Below, piece after piece: positions 6,231 to 12,408 of a stretch of DNA of 12,408 nt. A model generated the notes under the pieces. That model was not told the DNA's origin, searched no databases, and was given only the letters and a program-made list of their open reading frames with translations. Source of the stretch: Gammaproteobacteria bacterium (GTDB lineage Bacteria > Pseudomonadota > Gammaproteobacteria > SZUA-21); the NCBI GenBank assembly GCA_027021095.1, contig JALUUZ010000198.1, positions 1 to 12,408 of the forward strand, given 5' to 3'. Positions within the stretch are counted from its first letter, which is position 1; every line of letters begins with the position of its first letter. The position numbers and the translations under genes are program-made.

Positions 6231-6647
6231 TTCGGTTGGTTTTCTCCGGTCTTTACTCGATCCTTGAACAGGCGCCGGTTTTGCCGTGCCCTTGTCTTTG
6301 TATCGGTAGCGGCCGGCAAAAGTTTCACCCTGAAACGTGGTTTTTCGCGATGTCCCGCGAATGCGGCAGGAACCATCCGGGGTTGCGCCGAGACCGCAGT
6401 GCATCGATCCTGGTTATGTGATGGAGGTCAGCTGCGGGCTAGCCCAGTCATCTTGAAACAGAAGCAACTTGTCTATACTTAAAGCAGTATAAGCTGCAAT
6501 CTGCCAGGCTGGTAAAAACGGCCACAGGGATGCTCGATTGTGTCTACACGAACGGAAAAATACTGACTGGTAGCGAGGCAGATGGGCAGTGAACAGTCGC
6601 TGTTGGTGTGCCGGCAGTGGACAGACATAACAGCAGGAGTCAAAAGT
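6231..6647. promoter_or_regulatory. Divergent region between RAYT-like gene and coiled-coil gene
   Basis: These 417 bases hold no convincing gene. An in-frame extension of the RAYT-like gene is open up to 6404 but lacks family similarity. At 6433-6442 TGCGGGCTAG repeats the last ten bases of the palindrome arm found at the other end of the RAYT-like gene, and GGGCTAGCCC at 6436-6445 is itself palindromic. A promoter candidate and operator-like palindrome for the plus strand lie at 6453-6491. Confidence 0.5.
6453..6491 (+). promoter_or_regulatory. Candidate promoter with overlapping inverted repeat
   Basis: TTGAAA (6453-6458) and TATACT (6474-6479) look like -35 and -10 hexamers, each one mismatch from consensus, though the 15 bp spacer is short. 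TATACT is also one arm of an inverted repeat TATACT-taaagc-AGTATA (6474-6491), which could be an operator covering the -10. This would drive the coiled-coil gene with a leader of about 160 nt. Confidence 0.35.
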
Positions 6648-6956
6648 ATGAATATCAATGAGCGTATCGACCAGCTTGAACACAAGCTGGGTGAATATGA
6701 TGGCAGGATCAGAAAGCTCGACGACCTGATGGATTCGGTGGATACAAAATTGAAGGAAAAATACAAGCAGGACGTAGCCAGTCTGCACCTGCAGAGTGAA
6801 AAGGCGCGGGCACGGCTGCACCTGCTGAAGCTGAAAAAGGCGCAGTCCTGGGAGGACGAGACGCTTGGGTCAGTCATGTTGGAAATTTTTGACGAGCTTG
6901 GTGAAAAGCTGGACCTGTTGTTCAGCAGGATCGACGCCAAACAGAACCTGCATTGA
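6648..6956 (+). CDS. Small coiled-coil protein of unknown function
   Basis: The 102-residue protein is not recognised. Residues about 4-65 are rich in Leu, Glu, Lys and Arg with a heptad-like spacing of hydrophobics (INERIDQLEHKLGEYD, IRKLDDLMDSVDTKL), predicting an alpha-helical coiled coil. A second amphipathic helix (ETLGSVMLEIFDELGEKLD) lies at 71-89. There is no cysteine, signal peptide or membrane segment, so a cytoplasmic oligomeric or scaffold protein is likely. The ATG at 6648 is chosen because an AGGAG motif sits eight bases upstream; an upstream in-frame ATG at 6582 has no such site and would add residues unlike the rest. It is transcribed away from the RAYT-like gene and converges with the DUF4149 gene. 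Confidence 0.75.
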   Translation: MNINERIDQLEHKLGEYDGRIRKLDDLMDSVDTKLKEKYKQDVASLHLQSEKARARLHLLKLKKAQSWEDETLGSVMLEIFDELGEKLDLLFSRIDAKQNLH

Positions 6957-6976
6957 TTGGAAGACCAGGCTGAAGT

Positions 6977-7011
6977 GCTGCGAACAATCCGGGGCTAGGC
7001 CGTGTTGCAGC
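6977..7011. terminator. Inverted repeat at the convergent gene ends
   Basis: GCTGCGAACA (6977-6986) and TGTTGCAGC (7003-7011) pair over nine bases with one bulged G, leaving a 16 nt loop that includes the stop codon of the DUF4149 gene. Located between two convergent genes, it could act as a bidirectional transcript end, but there are no T-tracts on either side. Confidence 0.3.
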
Positions 7012-7453
7012 GCAGCCTGTCGATCATCAGCGCAAAACCGATGATACAGGCACTGACATAACCGATCGAGGCAAGCTGGTGCAGGGTGGCGAAAGACTGC
7101 TGTGCCAGGGTTTGTGCGGTGGCTGACTGCTGCCTGGCCGCTGCGATCATCGGATGCAGTACAAACTGGTTGATTGCCAGCAGTGTTCCCATCGTCACGA
7201 TCAGGTAGAAGCGCAGCGAACGGAAAATCGCGCTGTGCAGTCGCAGCAGGATAGAGATTGCCATGATTGCCGTGACAACCAGGCCGGCATAGGAAATGAC
7301 GCTGAACAGCTTACCTGCCAGTGTGCCCGCCAGCGCCCGTTGGTTCGCCAGTACCTGGAATGTGACCGGGGCGACGACCGCGCCGGTCATCCAGGCTGCG
7401 CCGACCCACAGCGATAGGCATAGCTTTTCGCTTGCAAAAAACAGTTTTTTCAT
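6995..7453 (-). CDS. DUF4149 domain-containing inner membrane protein
   Basis: The 152-residue protein has four probable transmembrane helices at about 10-33, 48-70, 80-99 and 124-144, and matches the DUF4149 pattern: WVGAAWMTGAVVAPVTFQVL at 16-35, RALAGTLAGKLFSVISY at 39-55 and the conserved His-Pro in VLHPMIAAAR at 98-107. The family is widespread in Proteobacteria and related to eukaryotic TMEM205, but its biochemical role is not established. The ATG at 7451-7453 gives a basic MKK start before the first helix; the ribosome binding site is weak. It is divergent from the Fe-S carrier gene with 229 nt between starts. Confidence 0.88.
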   Translation of the reverse strand: MKKLFFASEKLCLSLWVGAAWMTGAVVAPVTFQVLANQRALAGTLAGKLFSVISYAGLVVTAIMAISILLRLHSAIFRSLRFYLIVTMGTLLAINQFVLHPMIAAARQQSATAQTLAQQSFATLHQLASIGYVSACIIGFALMIDRLRCNTA

Positions 7454-7682
7454 ACTAACACCATGAAAAAGAGGGCTTTTATCCTAACATTATTTTTACG
7501 CGGCTGCAGCAAAACCCGGTAGCCCGGGCTGTTGCCGGCTTATGGGATAATACTCCCAGGCTTTGCACGGAAATAGACCAAGATGGAGGTTACGTGACGA
7601 TTGTAATGGGGTAAAATCATCCGTGAGTCTACCCGCAATGTGCGTGTTCACTAAACAATCCAGCAGATCAATGGAGAATTCT
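7454..7682. promoter_or_regulatory. Divergent region between DUF4149 and Fe-S carrier genes
   Basis: These 229 bases contain no gene. GGGATAATACT near 7541-7551 and GGTAAAATCAT near 7610-7620 hold possible -10 elements for the Fe-S carrier gene, without good -35 partners. A short palindrome AGCCCGGGCT lies around 7521-7530. No clear IscR-type site was recognised by eye. Confidence 0.3.
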
Positions 7683-8087
7683 ATGTCAGTACCAGCTGAA
7701 GCGATGTTTGTCAATACACTGTCCAAAGAGGATGTTACGATTACCGAGGCCGCGGAGAAAAAGCTGGCCGAACTGCTCAATGAGGCGGAAGAAGACCTGG
7801 CGGGTATCCGTGTTTATGTTTCCGGCGGTGGCTGTGGTGGCATGCAGTACGGCATGACGTTTACCGAGGCCGGCACAGATTTCGATGTGGTCTATAAAGG
7901 TAACGGGTTCGACCTGTTTGTCGACAGTGTCGCGTTGGCATTTCTGCGCGGCGTCGAAATCGATTATGTCGAAAAACAGATGGGTGGCAGCTTTGTGTTC
8001 AACAATGTGTTTGCGGCCACCGGCGGCAGTGGCACCTGTGGTGCCTGTGGTGCGCGAACCGGCCCTGGTGGCGGAGGTTGTGCGTAG
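7683..8087 (+). CDS. A-type iron-sulfur cluster carrier (HesB/IscA/ErpA family), variant cysteine pattern
   Basis: A-type carriers bind Fe-S clusters through three cysteines and hand them to apoproteins. The 134-residue protein shows the family core: VTITEAAEKKLAELL (18-32), RVYVSGGGCGGMQYGMTF (43-60) with Cys51, and FVDSVALAFLRGVEIDYV (79-96). The C-terminal pair, normally Cys-Gly-Cys in ErpA and IscA, is Cys119-Gly-Ala-Cys122, one residue longer, followed by a glycine-rich tail with a fourth cysteine (Cys133) next to the end. The closest named relative is probably ErpA, but the altered motif argues against giving that symbol. The ATG at 7683 follows GGAG by six bases; longer frames starting at 7563 or 7671 lack support. 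The ATP-grasp gene begins 15 nt after the stop, suggesting one transcript. Confidence 0.9.
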   Translation: MSVPAEAMFVNTLSKEDVTITEAAEKKLAELLNEAEEDLAGIRVYVSGGGCGGMQYGMTFTEAGTDFDVVYKGNGFDLFVDSVALAFLRGVEIDYVEKQMGGSFVFNNVFAATGGSGTCGACGARTGPGGGGCA

Positions 8088-8102
8088 GCTTCACTTTGAT
8101 TG

Positions 8103-9383
8103 ATGGGTGCAGTTGAACGTCAGCCTTGCGCGCTGTTGGTGTCACCGCCGCAAAGCTATCGTATCGCGCCTTATCTCCAGGCAGCCGCCCAGGAAGGTAT
8201 CGAACTCGTCGTCGTCTCCGAAGGCAGGCATTCGCTGGTGTCCGCAGTCGCCAGCGGGATTCATGTCGACCTGACAGCGCCTGTGCCGCAGGCGTTGACA
8301 AAAATCACCACCGCCCTGAAGCACCGCCGGGTGCTGGCGGTACTCGGTACCGATGACAGTACTGTCGAACTGGCAGCCTGCCTGGCCGATCACTACGGGC
8401 TGCCGGGCAATACACCCGCCAGTGCACAGGCAACGCGGCGTAAAGACATTGCCCGCCAGGTCATGCGGCATGCCGGGCTGCCGGTGCCGGAGTTTCTCGT
8501 GCTCGATATCGAGCAGCCGTTGATCCCGCAGCTACAGCAGTTTCGTTTCCCGGGCGTCGTCAAACCGTTGATGCTTTCCGGCAGCCGTGGTGTGATTCGT
8601 GTCGATAACCCGGTGGCGTTGCAGGCGGCAGTAGCCCGGATCAGGCCGATCTTGAAGCGTTCCGGGGTCAGTGACGAATACGAGACCACACACCTGCTGC
8701 TGGAGCGCTTTATCAGCGGCCCGGAGTATGCAGTCGAAGCGATCCTGTCAGACGGCAGGCTGGATCTGCTTGCAGTATTCGAGAAACCAGAACCGTTGAA
8801 TGGCCCGTTTTTCGAAGAAACCTATTATATTTTTCCAGCGTTACTTTCTAAAGAAGTTGAGCAACAGGTCGTCGACAGCCTGTCGGCAGCCTGTGCTGCC
8901 TACGGCTTGACGCAAGGGCCTGTACATGCAGAATTCCGCCTCGCCGGCGGGCAGGTGTGGATCATCGAGATTGCCAGCCGTACGATCGGCGGGCAGTGTG
9001 CGCGGCTGCTGGAGATGGCGTTGGGCCAGAGGCTGGAGTCGATAGTGCTGCGCAATGCAATGGGCGTTTACCGCAAGCCGGCGCGGCAGCCCGGCGCCTT
9101 TGGTGTATTGATGATCCCAACACCCGGCGCGGGCTTGTTGAAAAGGGTCGAAGGTATCGCCAAGGCCGCGAAGATTCCGGGAATCGAACATATCGAAATC
9201 AGTATTGCCGAAGGCTACGAGATCGAGCCCTTGCCTGAAGGCCAGAGTTACCTTGGTTTTATCTTTGCCCGCGCGGCCACGAACCGGGAGGTGCAGGACC
9301 GCCTGCGGCAGGCACATGCCTGCCTGCGGATCATCATTGCACCAGTGCTGCCGGTGACTGTATCGGCTGTCGATACCTCGTGA
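8103..9383 (+). CDS. ATP-grasp ligase, L-amino acid ligase (LAL/BacD)-like
   Basis: ATP-grasp enzymes join a carboxylate, through an acyl phosphate, to an amine or thiol. This 426-residue protein has a Rossmann-like N-terminal domain (about 8-105), the nucleotide-binding PGVVKPLMLSGSRGVIRV segment with Lys154 (150-167), the ERFISGPEYAVEAI strand (201-214), and the metal-binding HAEFR...WIIEIASRTIGG region (275-297) with Glu278 and Glu289. The C-terminal 100 residues (GVLMIPTPGAGLLKRVEG...) resemble the LAL_C2 domain of dipeptide-forming ligases such as BacD. The EIASR motif replaces the EINPR common in carbamoyl-phosphate and biotin carboxylases, as in other LAL-type enzymes. Substrates are unknown. 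An alternative TTG start lies one codon upstream; no clear Shine-Dalgarno precedes either, so translational coupling to the Fe-S carrier gene is plausible. Confidence 0.88.
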   Translation: MGAVERQPCALLVSPPQSYRIAPYLQAAAQEGIELVVVSEGRHSLVSAVASGIHVDLTAPVPQALTKITTALKHRRVLAVLGTDDSTVELAACLADHYGLPGNTPASAQATRRKDIARQVMRHAGLPVPEFLVLDIEQPLIPQLQQFRFPGVVKPLMLSGSRGVIRVDNPVALQAAVARIRPILKRSGVSDEYETTHLLLERFISGPEYAVEAILSDGRLDLLAVFEKPEPLNGPFFEETYYIFPALLSKEVEQQVVDSLSAACAAYGLTQGPVHAEFRLAGGQVWIIEIASRTIGGQCARLLEMALGQRLESIVLRNAMGVYRKPARQPGAFGVLMIPTPGAGLLKRVEGIAKAAKIPGIEHIEISIAEGYEIEPLPEGQSYLGFIFARAATNREVQDRLRQAHACLRIIIAPVLPVTVSAVDTS

Positions 9384-9452
9384 GCGGCGGGATTTCCTTT
9401 CTTCCTGCCAATCGGATAAAGTAGGCGTGGTGGTGATTTTGAAGGAAGGTTA

Positions 9453-10418
9453 ATGTCCATTCAACAGAAACTTCAAGCATTGTATAGCGGGCTGAGCAGA
9501 GAGATCATCGGCCAGGAGCAGTTGATCAACCGGTTGCTGATCGCACTGTTGGCAGACGGGCATTTGTTGGTCGAGGGTGCCCCCGGCCTGGCAAAGACGC
9601 GTTCGATCAAGGCGCTGAGCATGGGAGTTGCCGCGGATTTTCATCGCATCCAGTTTACCCCCGACCTGCTGCCGGCGGATTTGACCGGCACCGATATCTA
9701 CCGTCCACAGCAAGGCACCTTCGAGTTTCAGCGCGGTCCGCTGTTTCACAACCTGATTCTCGCTGATGAAGTCAACCGGGCACCGGCAAAGGTGCAGTCG
9801 GCGCTGCTCGAGGCCATGGCAGAGCGGCAGATCACGGTCGGCAGAGAAACCTATGCGTTGCCGGAGTTGTTTATGGTCATGGCGACCCAGAACCCCATCG
9901 AACAGGAGGGTACCTACAACCTGCCGGAGGCGCAACTGGACCGGTTTTTGATGCATGTGCGGGTCGGCTATCCCAGTGCCGAGGCGGAGAAGGAGATATT
10001 GCACCTGGTCCGCAACGAGGCCAGGAGCGAGATCCGGCAGGGAGAAGAACTGCAACCGCTGAGCCAGCAGGAGTTGTTTGCGGCCCGGCAGGAGGTGCTC
10101 GATCTCTATATGAGTGAAGAGCTGGAACAGTACGTGATTCAGATCGTGCTGGCGACCCGGCAGCCGGAGAACTACGGCGAGGATATGTCCAGCTGGGTAC
10201 AGTTTGGTGCCAGCCCGCGGGCGACGATTGCATTGGACCGCTGTGCCCGGGCACGTGCCTGGCTGTTGGGACGGGACTTCGTGATGCCTGAAGATATCCA
10301 GGATGTCGCGCACGATATCCTGCGCCACCGGGTCTTGCTTTCCTACGAGGCGGAAGCCGAGGGTGTGACGCCGGACAGCCTGGTGACGGTGCTGTTGCAG
10401 CGGGTTGCAGTACCATGA
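9453..10418 (+). CDS. MoxR family AAA+ ATPase
   Basis: MoxR ATPases act as chaperones that help assemble or activate protein complexes, often together with von Willebrand factor A (VWA) proteins. The 321-residue protein carries Walker A EGAPGLAKT (41-49), Walker B LILADE (101-106) followed by the family signature VNRAPAKVQSALLEAMAE, sensor 1 Asn147 in MATQNPIEQEGTYNLPEAQLDRF, and Arg164 in that same segment as a candidate arginine finger. The C-terminal lid domain (about 200-320) includes SPRATIALDRCARARA. A strong AAGGAAGG ribosome binding site precedes the ATG. The stop codon overlaps the next gene's start by four bases (ATGA), so the two are translationally coupled. A 69 nt gap separates it from the ATP-grasp gene, enough for its own promoter although none was recognised. 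Confidence 0.95.
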   Translation: MSIQQKLQALYSGLSREIIGQEQLINRLLIALLADGHLLVEGAPGLAKTRSIKALSMGVAADFHRIQFTPDLLPADLTGTDIYRPQQGTFEFQRGPLFHNLILADEVNRAPAKVQSALLEAMAERQITVGRETYALPELFMVMATQNPIEQEGTYNLPEAQLDRFLMHVRVGYPSAEAEKEILHLVRNEARSEIRQGEELQPLSQQELFAARQEVLDLYMSEELEQYVIQIVLATRQPENYGEDMSSWVQFGASPRATIALDRCARARAWLLGRDFVMPEDIQDVAHDILRHRVLLSYEAEAEGVTPDSLVTVLLQRVAVP

Positions 10419-11368
10419 ATGCCGTGGGCAGCGAGGACAGCTCACCGGTCAGGGTGTCGTTGCAGGAGTTGATCGATCTGCGCCGTGCGGCACAGAGCCT
10501 GGTCAGCAAAAAACGCCGGATTCGCGCTGTAACGACCGGGGTCTACAGTTCGAGTTTCCGTGGCCGCGGCATGGAATTCGATGAGACCAGGCCCTACATT
10601 GCCGGCGACGATATCCGTACGCTCGACTGGAAGGTCACGGCAAGGACCAACAAGCCGCACACCAAGCTGTATCGCGAAGAACGCGAGAGGCCGGTCCAGG
10701 TTTGCGTAGACCTGCGCAGCAATATGTTTTTTGCGACCCGCGGCGTGTTCAAGGCGGTCATGTGCGCGAGGCTGGCAGCGATCCTGGTCTGGCGTGCGTT
10801 GCTGCACCGCGACCGGACAGGCGGTTTTCTTTTTTCGGACCAGGTTCATGATGAAATCAAGCCGCGTGGCGGCAAGAGCGCGGTGTTGCAGTACCTGCGG
10901 CGCCTGGCGGCCAATCCGGCCTGGGACAGGACGCTGCAGCGGTCGTTGCAGCCGCACCAGGAAACACTGAACCAGGCACTGACCCGGTTGCGCCGGGTCG
11001 CGCGCCCCGGCAGTTTGATTTTTATCCTCAGTGATTTCCGTGGACTCGACCGGGTTGGCGAGTCCCATTTACATGAACTGGCCCGGCGCAATGAAATCGT
11101 GTTGATTTTTTGTTTCGACCAGTTTGAAAGGCGCCTGCCCCTGCCCGGAGTGTATCACGTGACCGATGGGCAGCAGACCGTTACGTTCGATAATTTCGGT
11201 GGTGGCGCAAGCCGCCGGTACGAGGCCAGGTTCGAGGCGCATTTCAGGCGCCTGGAAGCGCTTGGTAACGTGCCGGGCATTTTTCTGTTGAGTTGTACCA
11301 GTAGCGACGACCCGCTGGCGGTATTGCAGGCTGGTTTGCGGCGTAGCTCTTTATTATGCCAAACTTAG
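10415..11368 (+). CDS. DUF58 domain-containing protein (BatA/MoxR operon partner)
   Basis: The 317-residue protein has the DUF58 signature FRGRGMEFDETRPYIAGDDIRTLDWKVTART broken across residues about 48-78, shown here only in part: GRGMEFDETRPY and DDIRTLDW. DUF58 proteins have a VWA-like fold and almost always sit next to moxR. The metal-ion-dependent adhesion site, normally DxSxS, reads Asp99-Leu-Arg-Ser-Asn103 (VCVDLRSNMFF), so metal binding may be lost or altered; such departures are common in this family. No signal peptide or membrane helix is evident, so it is probably cytoplasmic and works with the MoxR ATPase. The start overlaps moxR by four bases and its end overlaps the DUF4381 gene by 13 bases. 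Confidence 0.93.
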   Translation: MNAVGSEDSSPVRVSLQELIDLRRAAQSLVSKKRRIRAVTTGVYSSSFRGRGMEFDETRPYIAGDDIRTLDWKVTARTNKPHTKLYREERERPVQVCVDLRSNMFFATRGVFKAVMCARLAAILVWRALLHRDRTGGFLFSDQVHDEIKPRGGKSAVLQYLRRLAANPAWDRTLQRSLQPHQETLNQALTRLRRVARPGSLIFILSDFRGLDRVGESHLHELARRNEIVLIFCFDQFERRLPLPGVYHVTDGQQTVTFDNFGGGASRRYEARFEAHFRRLEALGNVPGIFLLSCTSSDDPLAVLQAGLRRSSLLCQT

Positions 11369-11829
11369 GTGACCTGTTACGTGACATTCATGAACCCGGC
11401 GGGGTTTCGTGGTGGCCGCCGGCACCAGGCTGGTGGCTGTTGGCGCTGGTACTTGGTGCGCTGCTGGTGTTCGGAATCGTGCGCTGGCACCGGTCGCGCT
11501 GGCGCAGGCGCCTGGTGGGGGAGGCTGGCAGGGAACTCGACCGTCTCTATGCCCTGTACCGCAAGACGAACGACCCTGGTCTTTTTGTGCGCGAGGTTTC
11601 AAAGTTGATGCGGCGCCTGTGCCTGACGCGGTATGGTCGAAAAAAAACCGCCGGGCTGACCGGGGAGCAATGGCTGGCGCTGCTCGATCAGCGGATGCCC
11701 GGACAGCCGTTTACCAGCGGACCGGGCAAGGTGCTTGCCATTGCGCCGTACCAGCCGGCGGAGACACTGGCGGCGGTCGATATCAAGGCACTCTATCGGC
11801 TGTGTTGTAAACGAATTGAAATCATCTAG
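11356..11829 (+). CDS. DUF4381 domain-containing membrane protein
   Basis: The 157-residue protein shows the family opening LGDLLRDIHEPGGVSWWPPAPGWW at residues about 4-27 (first part LRDIHEPGGVSWW), a single transmembrane helix at about 25-43 and a basic cytoplasmic stretch RWHRSRWRRR after it. The rest is helical with LMRRLCLTRYG (84-94) and LTGEQWLALLD (101-111), both typical. DUF4381 genes lie between DUF58 and VWA genes in MoxR operons of gammaproteobacteria; the protein presumably anchors or scaffolds the complex at the inner membrane. Its start lies 13 bases inside the DUF58 gene, showing tight coupling; the upstream VWA-like gene start follows 10 nt after its stop. Confidence 0.92.
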   Translation: MPNLGDLLRDIHEPGGVSWWPPAPGWWLLALVLGALLVFGIVRWHRSRWRRRLVGEAGRELDRLYALYRKTNDPGLFVREVSKLMRRLCLTRYGRKKTAGLTGEQWLALLDQRMPGQPFTSGPGKVLAIAPYQPAETLAAVDIKALYRLCCKRIEII

Positions 11830-11839
11830 TTGGCAGAGC

Positions 11840-12408
11840 ATGCTCGTATTTATCTGGCCCTGGGTTTTTGCGTTGACACCTTTACCGTTGTTGGTGTGGC
11901 TGCTGGTGCCGAAAGCATCGCAGACACAGCAGGCGGCGTTGCGGGTGCCGGCATTGGATGATTTCCGGGTTGGTGGGGAACCGGGCAGCCAGGGTCGGGG
12001 CAGTGGCGGCATGATTTTATTTGCTGCCGTGATCTGGCTGTTGCTGATTGCCGCCGCGGCGCGGCCGCAGTGGCTGGGTGATATCGCCGAGGTCCCGGTC
12101 AGCGGCCGGGACCTGATGCTGGCCGTGGATCTATCGGGCAGCATGCGGCACAGGGATTTCAGGCTTAATTTTCAACGCGTAGACCGGCTGACCGCGGCGA
12201 AGTGGGTCGTGGCGCGTTTTGTGACACGGCGTAAAAGTGACCGGGTCGGGCTGATCGTTTTTGGCACCAAGGCGTACCTGCACGTCCCGTTGACTTTCGA
12301 CACCAAAACGGTGATCACGCTGTTGAATGAGACGTTTGTCGGCATGGCCGGGGACAGCACGGCGATCGGTGATGCGATCGGGCTGGCGGTCAAGCGCCTG
12401 CGCAACAC
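11840..12408 (+). CDS. VWA domain membrane protein, BatA-like (5' part only)
   Basis: The frame opens at an ATG at 11840 and runs uninterrupted for 189 codons to the window edge, so the gene is truncated by the window and not by mutation. It starts with a hydrophobic helix (about 1-23: FIWPWVFALTPLPLLVWLL), has a second at about 58-75, then a VWA domain with an intact metal-ion site: Asp97-Leu-Ser99-Gly-Ser101 (AVDLSGSM) and Thr174 with Asp179 in GDSTAIGDAIG. This is the two-helix plus VWA layout of BatA-type proteins first linked to aerotolerance in Bacteroides. The VWA domain should face the periplasmic or cytoplasmic side close to the membrane and work with the MoxR ATPase. No strong Shine-Dalgarno is present; coupling from the gene 10 nt upstream is likely. 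Confidence 0.93.
   Translation, partial: MLVFIWPWVFALTPLPLLVWLLVPKASQTQQAALRVPALDDFRVGGEPGSQGRGSGGMILFAAVIWLLLIAAAARPQWLGDIAEVPVSGRDLMLAVDLSGSMRHRDFRLNFQRVDRLTAAKWVVARFVTRRKSDRVGLIVFGTKAYLHVPLTFDTKTVITLLNETFVGMAGDSTAIGDAIGLAVKRLRN

Noticed and set aside
6231..6404. N-terminal extension of the RAYT-like gene to an ATG at 6404
   Set aside because: Added residues have no similarity to the family, while the internal ATG gives the canonical MSRPLRI start.
7563..7682. 40-residue upstream extension of the Fe-S carrier
   Set aside because: It lacks family similarity and the ATG at 7683 has a well placed GGAG.
9450..10445. Minus-strand open frame of 331 codons opposite moxR
   Set aside because: The plus strand has complete Walker and sensor motifs; the reverse frame is His/Gln/Arg-rich with no recognisable domain.

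Overview
The gene content and order point to a gammaproteobacterium with a moderately GC-rich genome. The block HAD-IB phosphatase / rppH / ptsP matches the order known from Pseudomonas and relatives. The presence of a DsrC/TusE-type sulfur-carrier protein and an A-type Fe-S carrier, and the codon style, would suit a sulfur-metabolising lineage such as Chromatiales-like bacteria. That last point is an inference and not a proven assignment.

Layout. 1-241: AT-rich, no convincing gene, two tandem copies of a ~61 bp repeat with a palindromic GTGCGT/ACGCAC core. 242-607 (-): DsrC/TusE family protein with both C-terminal cysteines and a nine-residue tail beyond the last one. 761-1456 (-): HAD-IB hydrolase. 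1710-2201 (+): RppH RNA pyrophosphohydrolase, followed by ptsP (2396-4660, +), the GAF-containing Enzyme I of the nitrogen phosphotransferase system. 4667-4933 (-): small unknown protein converging on ptsP. 5085-5268: a 184 bp long imperfect palindrome ending in perfect 22 bp inverted arms. It contains the stop codon of the adjacent REP-associated tyrosine transposase (RAYT)-like gene (5265-6230, -), whose catalytic His and Tyr positions both look substituted and which carries a DnaA-like C-terminal helix-turn-helix. 6648-6956 (+): small coiled-coil protein. 6995-7453 (-): DUF4149 membrane protein. 7683-8087 (+): A-type Fe-S carrier with a non-standard C-terminal cysteine pattern. 8103-9383 (+): ATP-grasp ligase of the L-amino acid ligase type. 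9453-end (+): MoxR AAA+ ATPase, DUF58, DUF4381 and the start of a BatA-like VWA protein, tightly packed or overlapping.

How the genes work together. RppH (mRNA 5'-end processing) and PtsP (PEP-dependent phosphorelay sensing nitrogen/carbon state) form a conserved regulatory pair. The Fe-S carrier and ATP-grasp genes are 15 nt apart and probably co-transcribed. The MoxR-DUF58-DUF4381-VWA set is a typical MoxR/Bat-type envelope or metalloprotein-maturation chaperone operon that continues past the window. The most unusual part is the RAYT-like gene plus its palindromic element: it may be a catalytically inactive, repurposed transposase or a decaying one, sitting beside a candidate REP/MITE-like substrate. 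Apart from this, most of the window is ordinary core gammaproteobacterial sequence.
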